Part shown: piece after piece, positions 20,801 to 28,971 of the stretch
Position numbering within the stretch: position 1 is the first letter of the stretch
How the letters are laid out: each line of letters opens with the position of its first letter
From: Streptococcus troglodytae
GTDB lineage: Bacteria > Bacillota > Bacilli > Lactobacillales > Streptococcaceae
Direction: 5' to 3'
Assembly: GCF_002355215.1 (NCBI RefSeq)
Contig: NZ_AP014612.1
Location: 1,054,001-1,118,000, forward strand
Length of the DNA stretch: 64,000 nucleotides
The notes under the pieces: generated by a model
The model's database searches: none
Told to the model about the DNA's origin: nothing
Seen by the model: only the letters and a program-made list of their open reading frames with translations
Made by a program: the position numbers and the translations under genes

Positions 20801-20922
20801 ACGTTACAATATTCAGTCTTTAAACTATTTTCAAATCCCTTCAGACCAGCTTCCTCATCAATTCTCTCCATACCTGAATATTGATAATACATTACAGAAA
20901 TATCGCCATCTGATAACTGCAT
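17812..20922 (-). CDS. PKS-E fragment: ACP9, ketosynthase KS10 and structural half of KR10
   Basis: Residues 1-40 are the end of KR9. ACP9 has serine in RYGIDSIIVMDI near 115. KS10 (about 205-620) has Cys in DTACSSSLET, HGTGTSLGD and NIGHLESAAG, so it should elongate. The post-KS linker (LAYTLQHRENEMNERLA, PGYPFAKERYW) leads straight into the KR structural half with no DH. Module 10 therefore reduces to a hydroxyl. The region before the active Cys resembles KS11; both follow KRs without the D-type Asp. Confidence 0.9.
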   Translation of the reverse strand: MQLSDGDISVMYYQYSGMERIDEEAGLKGFENSLKTEYCNVMILRGNKEKIEKALKIDNVKEIAYSKNEFYESPLLKNEDKQIKDLQKKIVVYLKNILAKVLETDPSNIDENSDLERYGIDSIIVMDISTILEKDFGQLPKTLFFEFGTLNKVGKYFIENHKERVIELFGLLVEKEEINQKVIKRQHEVAKMNDPKATDLESDDIAIIGVSARFPESETIEQFWENLRDGKDCISLIPKTRWDNNLYYSEDNKKKGGIYTQWGGFIKDIDKFDPIFFNIAPREAEAMDPQERIFLEEAYHAVENAGYSKRSLYGKKVGVFVGAMYAQYQLFGIKEKKGEFVLPESFFSNIANRLSYFMNFSGPSLTLDTACSSSLETIRQACLNIQNNECEMAIAGGVNLSLHPRKYQFLCGANFLSTDGRCRSFGEGGDGYVPGEGVGAVLLKPLRKARRDGDYIYGVIKGYATNHGGKTNGYSVPNPNAQEAVIVEAVRKANIPLETISYIECHGTGTSLGDPIEILGLDKAFANVKFNNGVCAIGSVKSNIGHLESAAGISGVVKILLQMQHKKLVKSLHSERLNPYIHLDESRFKVQQSYEDWKVIAGDKRRALISAFGAGGTNVSLILEEYKNTLDIKEKNNIPNVILLSAKNKDRLREYASNLYVYLTKVLTQKKKSRNYISIQNLAYTLQHRENEMNERLAFFAPSLEDVTRKLSQYLDGNYSDNEIFVGTYNKNREEMNNLLDDEERNVYFEQLINNRKVEKLAKLWVRGFHVSWSEFYEINCGKKIPLPGYPFAKERYWINEVEEPNKITPSSVKNEMSSKLCLYGMKWKEYEYVAKKIDITKRILIVNDSQQDAKNDLKILRNFGIMEDYCINIVYGKEFCRTERNYFVINKNNSQDFVKLFEILKKECNLPEIILFLNHEVKIEETEYMNDFTGKDNIYSIFSMIKAIASENVKNKIKMVYVHGVLEDEVNPYAESIFGYSLSLKQANKNIDFLTILKSKDQNEISLLDNNLLNLIYSNDIYQCKILKIEKISST

Positions 20923-21710
20923 ACCACCATTATTCCATAATGGCCAGTTAATACAGATTGTTTTCCGTTTCTTTTATGTCTCTTACGTAACTCTTCTCTT
21001 AAATTAGAAAATTCATCCATAAACTTATTGGCCGATGCATAGCTTACACATCCATAATCTCCAACAATAGCGGATATCGAAGAAAACAAAACTATAAAAT
21101 CTAAATCATGATCTTTGGTTGCAATATCCAAATTCATTGTTCCATATAGTTTAGGTGCAATTACAGCCTCAATCTCAGTCATATTGTCACTCATGATCGA
21201 AGTCTGATTAATTATTCCTGCACAATGTATAATCCCTGTAATTTCACCAATATTGCGAACCACTTGATCTACTTTATTAAAATCACATACATCGCAAGCA
21301 TAATAAGTGACTTGACTACCATATCCCCTTAATTCTGTTATCTTCATTTCACTTTCTTTAGATAGCTCACTTCTTCCCAGAAGTATTAATCTTGACTGAT
21401 ATTTTTTTGCTATATAGGTTGAAAAGATATATCCTAAACCACCTAGACCTCCTGTAATAACATAAGTTCCATTAGATTTAATAGCACTGGAATGGTTTGA
21501 TAACCCTTCATCTGAAATAGCATATAGTTCTTTTCCATAAATTTTATTTTCTGTAAAACGACTTTCATTCGCTAATAAATCATACTGTGCTATTATGCGT
21601 TCTATTGTTTCACATAGTCTGTTATCCATTAGTGATTTCACTACTTGTACCGTTTTTATAATGAATTTATTATTAATTGGCAGAACTGACTTTGATGCTG
21701 CAGCAAACAT
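20892..21710 (-). CDS. PKS-E fragment: ketoreductase KR9
   Basis: This is the catalytic KR of module 9, with ITGGLGGLG near residue 88, Lys in APKLYG, Ser in LFSSISAI and Tyr/Asn in VSYASAN. The stereochemical position reads GIINQTSI (Gln for Asp), which predicts an L-hydroxyl. One A added near 20955 restores INWPLWNNGGM and joins it to ACP9. One A added near 21780 joins it to the structural half. Confidence 0.88.
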   Translation of the reverse strand: MFAAASKSVLPINNKFIIKTVQVVKSLMDNRLCETIERIIAQYDLLANESRFTENKIYGKELYAISDEGLSNHSSAIKSNGTYVITGGLGGLGYIFSTYIAKKYQSRLILLGRSELSKESEMKITELRGYGSQVTYYACDVCDFNKVDQVVRNIGEITGIIHCAGIINQTSIMSDNMTEIEAVIAPKLYGTMNLDIATKDHDLDFIVLFSSISAIVGDYGCVSYASANKFMDEFSNLREELRKRHKRNGKQSVLTGHYGIMVVCSYQMAIFL

Positions 21711-21775
21711 AGATTCTGTTGGAACACTGCTATATTCATCTTCCTTAAATAAAGCAATATAACGAACTTTTTCAT

Positions 21776-24700
21776 TTATTTTTCTTTTGTAAATAGCTTA
21801 AATAAATGTATACCTGTATATAGACCACTATTTAACTGCTTTTTAATATATGTATTTCTCTCCTGAAGATCTAAACATTCTAAAGCCACTTCAAAGTTAA
21901 AGTTATAATTCCACATATTTAATATATAGGATATTTTTCCGTAAACATTGATACAATCTTTTAGTACCTGATCGATATGTTCTAGATTCGTAGCTTTAAT
22001 TTTATAAATACCATTGGCTTGCTTTTCAAATTTCTCTCCTTGTATGACAAATATATAATTATTCCTACCATCCGCGTTTAATTTTTCAATAATCTGTTCA
22101 TCATTGCATAATACTAATACATTCTTTCCCCCAGAACAGTTCTTTTCTTCGATAAACGACTCTTCTTCCCATTTAGAAGAATAATAAAGTAAATCATCGT
22201 TCGTATCCGTATTCTTATGTTTAAATCTTCTAGCCTGAAACCCTAAAATTCTGACAACCTCGTCGCCATTCTCATCTAATACAACGAAATTGCTCTTGAT
22301 ATTTTCTCCCCATTCACTTCTCTCATCATCAGGAATATATGCATATACTGTACACTTCTTAGGTATCGTCCTTAATATTTCAATCTTTTCAAGTCTATAT
22401 GGTACACGTAACTCTGCGTTATCACTAAATAGTTCACCTTTAATACCCAGTGCTGAACGCAATACACAGTCTAGAATCATTGGCTGAAATAAAACGTTCT
22501 CTTGATTTTCCAGTAACTTCTCGGGAATATTCAGTTCTGCTAATGATTCCCATTCTCCGCAATATAATGTTTCTGTTAGTAAATAAGATGGACCATAATT
22601 GAATCCTAATTCTTGTAATTTCTTTTCAATCTCTTTTCTTGAATGAATATCCTTACAACGTCGTCGTATTGATTCTAATGAATATCTCCTATTTGCAGGA
22701 GTTGGTTCTTCTGTTATCAGCTTCCCGCTGACATAAATAGCTTTCTTATCGTTATCAGAATTACTTATGTTATATGCTAAACCGGTATTTTCCTCGGTAA
22801 TGCTTATATCTACTGTCTTTCTATTCTCTTTCAATACTACAGGCTGAGCCCACATAACATCTTGCAGTATTTTTATTGTTTTTTCATAAGCAAGTGTGCC
22901 TGCGGCTCTTGCAGTCTCCAGTAGTACCGCTCCTGCTACAATATTTTGTTGTAAAACAACGTGCTCTCTAATCACCTGTTCTTTAAAACTATACACTTTT
23001 CTGTATTTTTGCTGATGAATTGTAGAAAGATTATAATCAATAAAAGGATGAAGTACTGCTTCTTTTTCTTGTTGATTAAGTAAAATCTCAGTTGCACTTC
23101 TTTTACAATCAACCCAACATCTCTCTTTTATAAACTCATAACTAGGAAGCGATATAATACATGCTGAGGAATTTTCATTTAATTTTTTAAAATCAACAGG
23201 ATATCCTTGAACCCAGAGTTCTTTAAGCACCGACAAATTTCGATTTTTCACAGCCTCTTCTACTTTTTTTACATTCCCCTTATTATTCAAAAGCAATTGT
23301 TCTATTTTTCTGATATTCTCAGATGCATTGTAATATGAAACTCCTTTATAATCTTTTTGATGGCATTGTTCCAAAAGAATGAGCAAGTTCTGAATATCGG
23401 AACAGGTAAATGCTACTCTATATTCCATTTCTTCACGTCCTACTTGTAAAGTATACGCGATATTTTCCAATGTCATTTGGTTTTTATCAATTAATTCATT
23501 TTGACATTTCAGTACTTCAAGCATCTGCTTAATTTTTGTCTGTAATCTTTCTTCACTATGATCAGACAGAATAATAAGTTGTTCTTTTTCAAAGCTCTCC
23601 TTGTTCAATTGATGATCATATTCCTCTAAAATAACATGTACATTATTTCCACCGGCTCCAAATGCACTAATTCCTGCACATCTGGGATAAACCTTATTGT
23701 TTATTACTGGACGTTTCCATGGTTTCATTTCATGCTGAACATAAAATGGAGTAGCCTGAAAATCAATATTACTGTTTAATTTATCTGAATTTAAAGATGG
23801 TACTAAAGTTTTATATTTCATCTGTAATATAACTTTTGTGATTGCCGCTATACCCGCAGCCGCTTCACAATGTCCAATATTGGATTTTACTGATCCAATC
23901 GCACAATATTGATGTAATTTTTTATCTGACTTTGCAAATGCCTTTACAAGACCTGTTATTTCAATTGGATCTCCCAGTGCGGTTCCTGTTCCATGTGCTT
24001 CGATATAACTAATCGTCTCTGAATTAATATCTGCCTTCTCTAATGCCTCTGATACCAAATCCGCCTGTGCATTTGGATTAGGAACTGTATAGCCATTCGT
24101 CTTACCATCATGATTAATTGTAGAAGATTTTACTACTGCATATATTTGATTTTTATCCTGTTTTGCCTTTTTTAATGGTTTTAACAGAACTGCTCCTACA
24201 CCTTCTCCTGGAACATATCCATCTCCGCCTTCACCAAATGTCCTACACTTTCCATCCGTAGATGCATATCTTTGCTGGCTTAGAATAATGTATTTTGCAG
24301 GATGTATACATACGTTTACACCCCCTACAATCGCCTGTTCACATTCTCCACGTTTTATGCTTTCACATGCTAAATGAAATGCTGTTAGCGATGATGAACA
24401 CATAGTATCCACAGCCATACTTGGACCATGCAGATTAAAGAAATAAGATACTCTGTTAGCAACAGATGCATAAGAAGAAGTAGGTCCAATTGATTTTCGA
24501 TCAATATTATTTACGTACATCTGATATTGTCCATACATCACGCCGACAAACACACCAGTCTTTGTATTAGATATTTTTTGTTTTGAATATCCTGCATCAT
24601 CAAAAGTATGAACACTCGCCTCTAAAAACAAGCGTTCTGCCGGATCAATCATTATGCTTTCTCTTTTTGACATATTAAAGTACGTTAAATCAAACTTATC

Positions 24701-24862
24701 AACATCACTTATAAATCCGCCCCACTTTGTATATACCTTATCTTTTCGACTTTTATCTTTATCATAAAAGTCATTATAATCCCAACGTTCTTTTGGTATC
24801 TCAGTAATACAATCTTTGCCTTCTTTCAGATTGTTCCAAAACTGATCCAATGTATCGGCCAT
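21776..24862 (-). CDS. PKS-E fragment: ketosynthase KS9, degraded dehydratase DH9, structural half of KR9
   Basis: KS9 has Cys in DTMCSSSLTA, HGTGTALGD and NIGHCEAAAG and resembles KS5 and KS13. The DH (about residues 600-880) keeps the His (EHVVLQQNIVAG), but the Gly and Pro of HxxxGxxxxP are Gln and Ala, and the second motif reads QPMILDCVLRS (Asp kept, Gln to Arg). It is probably inactive or weak, which agrees with KS10 grouping with hydroxyl-accepting KSs. The KS start IAIIGVGGKYP lies just upstream in the same repaired frame. Confidence 0.88.
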   Translation of the reverse strand: MADTLDQFWNNLKEGKDCITEIPKERWDYNDFYDKDKSRKDKVYTKWGGFISDVDKFDLTYFNMSKRESIMIDPAERLFLEASVHTFDDAGYSKQKISNTKTGVFVGVMYGQYQMYVNNIDRKSIGPTSSYASVANRVSYFFNLHGPSMAVDTMCSSSLTAFHLACESIKRGECEQAIVGGVNVCIHPAKYIILSQQRYASTDGKCRTFGEGGDGYVPGEGVGAVLLKPLKKAKQDKNQIYAVVKSSTINHDGKTNGYTVPNPNAQADLVSEALEKADINSETISYIEAHGTGTALGDPIEITGLVKAFAKSDKKLHQYCAIGSVKSNIGHCEAAAGIAAITKVILQMKYKTLVPSLNSDKLNSNIDFQATPFYVQHEMKPWKRPVINNKVYPRCAGISAFGAGGNNVHVILEEYDHQLNKESFEKEQLIILSDHSEERLQTKIKQMLEVLKCQNELIDKNQMTLENIAYTLQVGREEMEYRVAFTCSDIQNLLILLEQCHQKDYKGVSYYNASENIRKIEQLLLNNKGNVKKVEEAVKNRNLSVLKELWVQGYPVDFKKLNENSSACIISLPSYEFIKERCWVDCKRSATEILLNQQEKEAVLHPFIDYNLSTIHQQKYRKVYSFKEQVIREHVVLQQNIVAGAVLLETARAAGTLAYEKTIKILQDVMWAQPVVLKENRKTVDISITEENTGLAYNISNSDNDKKAIYVSGKLITEEPTPANRRYSLESIRRRCKDIHSRKEIEKKLQELGFNYGPSYLLTETLYCGEWESLAELNIPEKLLENQENVLFQPMILDCVLRSALGIKGELFSDNAELRVPYRLEKIEILRTIPKKCTVYAYIPDDERSEWGENIKSNFVVLDENGDEVVRILGFQARRFKHKNTDTNDDLLYYSSKWEEESFIEEKNCSGGKNVLVLCNDEQIIEKLNADGRNNYIFVIQGEKFEKQANGIYKIKATNLEHIDQVLKDCINVYGKISYILNMWNYNFNFEVALECLDLQERNTYIKKQLNSGLYTGIHLFKLFTKEK

Positions 24863-25064
24863 AGGGTATTTTCCACCGACTCCGATGATAGCTATGTAAT
24901 CATCATCACTTTTCTGATCGTGTATTTCTTGATGTCTTTTAGATACTGACTTTTTTAAAAAACGTTGTTTTGGTTTAGAGATAGTTTTTGTTTTGTAGAT
25001 TCTGCATTCATCAATGACAGGATTTGAACATAATGATTTTCAACAAAATAGTCAGCCAAACTAT

Positions 25065-25274
25065 CTATATTCTCATACTCAAAAAAAGTGTTTTTGAAAG
25101 TTGTCCAAAATCTTTAGCAAACCTTTTATTTAACTCTAAAATCATCATTGAATCAATCCCAAATAATTCAAAGCTCAAATTAGGTAATACATTCTCTTCT
25201 GGTAGTTTAGTAACACTAACAATTAAGTTGACTAAATACTTCTTTACATACTCCTTAAGTTCATTACGTTTCAT
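25065..25274 (-). CDS. PKS-E fragment: N-terminal carrier protein ACP8
   Basis: This is the true start of PKS-E. The ATG at 25274 overlaps the end of PKS-D by 11 bases, so translation is probably coupled. The protein opens directly with a carrier protein, serine in LFGIDSMMILEL, with no clear docking helices before it. It completes module 8, whose KS and isomerase are on PKS-D. The frame breaks in a T7 run near 25085; adding one T restores LFFEYENIDSLADYF. Confidence 0.85.
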   Translation of the reverse strand: MKRNELKEYVKKYLVNLIVSVTKLPEENVLPNLSFELFGIDSMMILELNKRFAKDFGQLSKTLFLSMRI

Positions 25275-25848
25275 CCAACAACCCCCCAATATAATTAGCT
25301 ACTCTATCAACATCAATTTCACCTAAAACAAGACGTTTTAGCATTAATTTGATTTCCTCTTGATTGTTTTGACTTTTATTGGTAATTCTTTTATATTTTT
25401 GCATTGGCATTACACGAATCCATAATTGACTAAATATTGCAATGATATCTCCATTAGAATTAAGTATATCAATATTAAACAGATAATCTCCTTTTTTATC
25501 ATTTTCGTATCTTAAATATGCATAGCATCGATTCGGTATTGTATTAAGAATAGTTAATTTCTCAAGTGCAAATGGCATGTACACTGCATTCTCCATAAAT
25601 TCATTTTCTTTAATTAATACAATCGTACATTCCACAATTCCATTAATTAGTGAAGGGTGTAGTATATATTCATTTTGAATATGTTTATTCTCATTTATTT
25701 CAAGCTCTAGTAATGCTTCATGGGAATTGTAGTCTATTCTTTGAATTGAATGCATTGTTTCACCTAAATATAATGCTTCCCCCAAAAAATCGCTATAGAA
25801 TTGATTTCCGGTGATTGATTTGGTACATTTTTTTAGCAAATCATTCAT
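25264..25848 (-). CDS. PKS-D fragment: C-terminal half of enoyl isomerase ES8 and docking helices
   Basis: This is the second hotdog of a DH-like domain. The catalytic site reads HPSLINGIVE where a dehydratase has HPxLLDxxxQ: Asp is Asn and Gln is Glu. Loss of this Asp with the His kept in the first half is the known mark of double-bond-shifting (enoyl isomerase) domains of trans-AT PKSs. The tail (LKRLVLGEIDVDRVANYI) looks like docking helices and ends in a true stop. Confidence 0.83.
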   Translation of the reverse strand: MNDLLKKCTKSITGNQFYSDFLGEALYLGETMHSIQRIDYNSHEALLELEINENKHIQNEYILHPSLINGIVECTIVLIKENEFMENAVYMPFALEKLTILNTIPNRCYAYLRYENDKKGDYLFNIDILNSNGDIIAIFSQLWIRVMPMQKYKRITNKSQNNQEEIKLMLKRLVLGEIDVDRVANYIGGLLDET

Positions 25849-25868
25849 AGAGTATCTGCCTGACTCTT

Positions 25869-27227
25869 CTAATGTTTTTCTGACTCAGTTACAATTCTTC
25901 CTTGACAATAAATATCTGTCGAACTTTCATCATTATTTACACTCGAAATCTCAAATTCTAATATATCATCTATATCATCTGATGGAGAAATCGAGACTTC
26001 TATTTCTTTCTTCTCTTTGTCAAGGATAAAAGGACTGGACCAAATTAAATCTTTTATAGTGGTTACTTCTTTTTCTAGACTAAAAGATCCTGCAGCTCTT
26101 GCCATTTCTAAATAGGACACTGCTGGTAAAACCATCTTTCCATTAATCATATGATCCCGTAAGAAACTTGTTTCTCTTGTAAACATACTATAGAACCTCT
26201 GCTCATATATTGTTGAAGTATTTCTATGTATCATAGGATGTAAATAATTATTTACAGAAACTCTAACCTCATTTTTCTCTTCTGCTTCGCAACTTACCCA
26301 GTATACAGATTCATCAAATGGATACGTAGGCAATGAAAGTTTACAATACCCGCAATCTTCATATAGCTTATCCCAATTTACTTCGTACCCAAGTACAAAG
26401 TATTCTGCTAATTTTTCCAGTTTCCTCTTATAAACATCGTTTTGCTTGTTATAATTACTTAGTTCTTCTATTAGTTGGTTGCCCAATTCTGTTGTCTTAA
26501 CATCATTATCGTTTATGATTTTATTATTCTTTTCTAACTTATTCAATAATTCATTTATATTGGACACAACATAAGTTTCTCTTTCTTCAAAAAAACTTCG
26601 TCCATTTAACAATGTAAATGCAACATCGCATAGTTTCTCGTCTTTTCCATCGTTTCTTAACCAAGCTTTTAAATCTTCTTTCTTTCGCTCCAATGCGGTT
26701 TTTGTTTTTGCTGATAAAACAACCAAATAGAAGGGTAACATCCGAGTACTCTTTCGTGAAGGCGTTAGATTCTCCTCAAATACCATATGGCAATTTGTTC
26801 CACTAATGCCAAAAGAACTTACTGCTGCCCTTCTTGGTTGATTTCCGTTTGTCTCCCATTCTCTAATTTTTGTATTAATATAAAATGGACTACTAGATAA
26901 GTCGATTTGTGTATTCAATTCATTGAAATTGATTTGTGGAATCAATTGCTTATGCTTTAGCATCAATAATACTTTTATAATACTTATGACTCCGGAAGCC
27001 ATTGTTGTATGACCAATATTCGCCTTTATACTTCCAATGGCACAATAGCCTTCTTTATTGGTATATTGTTTAAATACTCTATTTAATGCCTTTAATTCAA
27101 TTGCATCTCCCATCTTTGTTCCGGTACAGCTCGCCTCAATATATCCTATTGATTCAGGATTTATTTTTGACTTATCATACACCTCATTTTCTAGTTCAAA
27201 TTGAGACTGTACACTTGGAGAAAGCAT
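25869..27227 (-). CDS. PKS-D fragment: end of non-elongating KS8, linker and first half of ES8
   Basis: The KS part has IEASCTGTKMGD where every other KS here has EAHGTGT: the His needed for decarboxylative condensation is Ser (codon AGC at 27129-27131). The other His (ANIGHTTMASG) remains. The KS can therefore pass a chain on but should not elongate it. The linker (YPFDESVYW) is followed by the first hotdog of a DH-like domain with an intact DHMINGKMVLPA. The join to the second half is at an A5 run near 25880. Confidence 0.87.
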   Translation of the reverse strand: MLSPSVQSQFELENEVYDKSKINPESIGYIEASCTGTKMGDAIELKALNRVFKQYTNKEGYCAIGSIKANIGHTTMASGVISIIKVLLMLKHKQLIPQINFNELNTQIDLSSSPFYINTKIREWETNGNQPRRAAVSSFGISGTNCHMVFEENLTPSRKSTRMLPFYLVVLSAKTKTALERKKEDLKAWLRNDGKDEKLCDVAFTLLNGRSFFEERETYVVSNINELLNKLEKNNKIINDNDVKTTELGNQLIEELSNYNKQNDVYKRKLEKLAEYFVLGYEVNWDKLYEDCGYCKLSLPTYPFDESVYWVSCEAEEKNEVRVSVNNYLHPMIHRNTSTIYEQRFYSMFTRETSFLRDHMINGKMVLPAVSYLEMARAAGSFSLEKEVTTIKDLIWSSPFILDKEKKEIEVSISPSDDIDDILEFEISSVNNDESSTDIYCQGRIVTESEKH

Positions 27228-27295
27228 GCCATTTGTTTTTCCGTCCTGATTAACAGCATAATTTTTTATAACACCATAAATATGATCACCATCTC

Positions 27296-27997
27296 TTAAT
27301 GCATCACTTTTTCTTTTAATACTATAACACCAACACCTTCTCCAAGTACCATTCCCGATGCCTTTTCATCAAGTGCATAGCACTTTCCATCTTCCGCTAA
27401 CATCCCAAGTTCTTCAAGTTGTTTATGCAAATCTGAAGTTACCATTAAACGTATTCCTCCAGCAACTGCCATATCGCATTCGTTAAGTCTGAGACTATCA
27501 CATGCTTGTTTTATCGCCACTAAAGAAGAAGAACATGCCGTATCAATTGACATATTAGGCCCAATGAGATCAAGATAATAAGATAATCTACCTGTTAAAA
27601 TAAATGTATTTAATCCTGTAAACGCATATGCAGAATTGTATTGGTTAGATTTTTTTAACAGATTGGCATAATCGCCCTGCGTAGCACCCACATATATTCC
27701 ACATTTCAATTTCGATAATGCTCTTTCTGAATAGCCGGCATCTTCTAATGCTGCATATGCTTGCTGCATGAATATTCTTTGTTGCGGATCCATTAATTCA
27801 GCTTCCATTGGCGTAATGTGGAAGAATAATGGATCAAATTTATCGATACCACTCATAAAGCCTCCATAATAGGGCTCACTATTTTTCTCTTCCTTCCACC
27901 TATTTTCAGAAATTTTACTTATACAGTTTTCCCCATTTTTAAATTTTCCATAGTTCTTCTGTATTGTTTGCTTCAGGGTACTTACCTGCAATACCAA
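27296..27997 (-). CDS. PKS-D fragment: first half of KS8
   Basis: This covers KS8 from about residue 25 through the active Cys (DTACSSSLVA) to just before the first His. It resembles KS4 and KS6 (QGDY, then ILTGRLSYYLDL), the type that follows beta-branching modules. The first ten residues are out-of-frame; two added A's near 27930-27940 restore AVIGIAGKYPEANNTEELW. It joins the next fragment near 27310. Confidence 0.85.
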   Translation of the reverse strand: MVLQVSTLKQTIQKNYGKFKNGENCISKISENRWKEEKNSEPYYGGFMSGIDKFDPLFFHITPMEAELMDPQQRIFMQQAYAALEDAGYSERALSKLKCGIYVGATQGDYANLLKKSNQYNSAYAFTGLNTFILTGRLSYYLDLIGPNMSIDTACSSSLVAIKQACDSLRLNECDMAVAGGIRLMVTSDLHKQLEELGMLAEDGKCYALDEKASGMVLGEGVGVIVLKEKVMH

Positions 27998-28036
27998 TTA
28001 CCGCAATATCACCAATATCTTCCATTTGAGATTTTT

Positions 28037-28945
28037 TTATTTGTGTTTTCTTAATGTATCTTCTAATGAAATTGCTTGTTCTTCAGATGACTGCTTTTGT
28101 TTTAAAACAATTCTATTTGTTGCAGAATTTGCTGCAATATGTGGAATTGTTTGTTTTCTCACTGTCTTTAATTGAAAGGGAGGAGTCTTTCTTTTTCTCA
28201 AGTTTCCTTCAATTCCTTTTACCGCTTTTGTTTTCGACTGTACCATATCCTTAGAATTCAGAATCTTACTATTTCTGTCAATTTCCATAATCAAATGTTT
28301 TGACAAGTCGATTATAGTTGAATAATCGTAAAGTGTAACTGTATCTAAATTAGTTTTAAAGCTGTCATTTATTGCTTTTACAATTTCAACCCCATTAATT
28401 GAATCAATTCCAAGATCATTAAAACTCATATTTATATCTATCTTCTCTGGTTCAATATGTAGCACTTTTCCAACAATTTCAACAATTTCGTTCTTAATTA
28501 TTTCCATAGTATCCTTTTTTATAGGACTTTCTTCTTTACAAGTCACATCCTTTTCGTAAACCCTTTCCCCATTTTGTTTAAATCGATTAGATTGAAGGCT
28601 GTATATATAATCTGACAAAGCTGCAATTGTAACATAATCATAAATCACTGTCGTATCAAGATTTGTTCCGAATACTCTATTCATTTCATAAACGATTTCT
28701 GCAGCATTAATTGAGTCTACTCCAAGTTCTTTCAAATTTTCGTTGATATTTAATTCACTTTTTTCAATATGAAGTAATTGTCTCATAATATCAATTATCT
28801 GTTGCTTTATTTCTTCTAGCTTATTCTCATTTTTACTGACAGTTTCTGAACCTTTATGTAATAATCTAAGAAATTCTTTTGCCTCATCATATGATATTTC
28901 CTTTGATGCAAGTTTTTGATAAATCTCAATTTCATTTAATTTCAT
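28037..28945 (-). CDS. PKS-D fragment: N-terminal docking helices and tandem carriers ACP7a-ACP7b
   Basis: This is the true N-terminus of PKS-D, 26 bases after PKS-C. Docking helices (YQKLASKEISYDEAKEFL) come first. Two carrier proteins follow, with serines in ELGVDSINAAEIV (near 78) and DLGIDSINGVEIV (near 180). Tandem ACPs of this DSINxxEIV type are the substrates of HMG-CoA-synthase-like enzymes in beta-branching. The matching ECH2 is on PKS-C. A long basic linker (residues 230-300) follows. It joins KS8 through an A4 run near 28045. Confidence 0.88.
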   Translation of the reverse strand: MKLNEIEIYQKLASKEISYDEAKEFLRLLHKGSETVSKNENKLEEIKQQIIDIMRQLLHIEKSELNINENLKELGVDSINAAEIVYEMNRVFGTNLDTTVIYDYVTIAALSDYIYSLQSNRFKQNGERVYEKDVTCKEESPIKKDTMEIIKNEIVEIVGKVLHIEPEKIDINMSFNDLGIDSINGVEIVKAINDSFKTNLDTVTLYDYSTIIDLSKHLIMEIDRNSKILNSKDMVQSKTKAVKGIEGNLRKRKTPPFQLKTVRKQTIPHIAANSATNRIVLKQKQSSEEQAISLEDTLRKHK

Positions 28946-28971
28946 TTCTACACCATCTTCCTATAACCTTA

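Larger units (their letters stand above)
14413..25274 (-). other. Reconstructed gene PKS-E: ACP8, modules 9-10, KS11
   Basis: Order: ACP8; KS9-DH9(degraded)-KR9-ACP9; KS10-KR10-ACP10; KS11-dead carrier-docking helices. About 3,620 residues. Predicted result: two hydroxyls of the same (L) type from KR9 and KR10, a 1,3-diol. Confidence 0.85.
25264..28945 (-). other. Reconstructed gene PKS-D: ACP7a-ACP7b, KS8 and enoyl isomerase
   Basis: Order: docking helices-ACP7a-ACP7b; KS8 (His lost)-ES8-docking helices. About 1,230 residues. It finishes beta-branching module 7 and holds most of a double-bond-shift module. The ACP of that module starts PKS-E. Confidence 0.85.

Noticed and set aside
24361..24420. 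KS5, KS9 and KS13 as inactive because of DTMCSS instead of DTACSS
   Set aside because: The Cys and both His are kept. Met for Ala before Cys recurs in three related KSs and is more likely a substrate-class mark.
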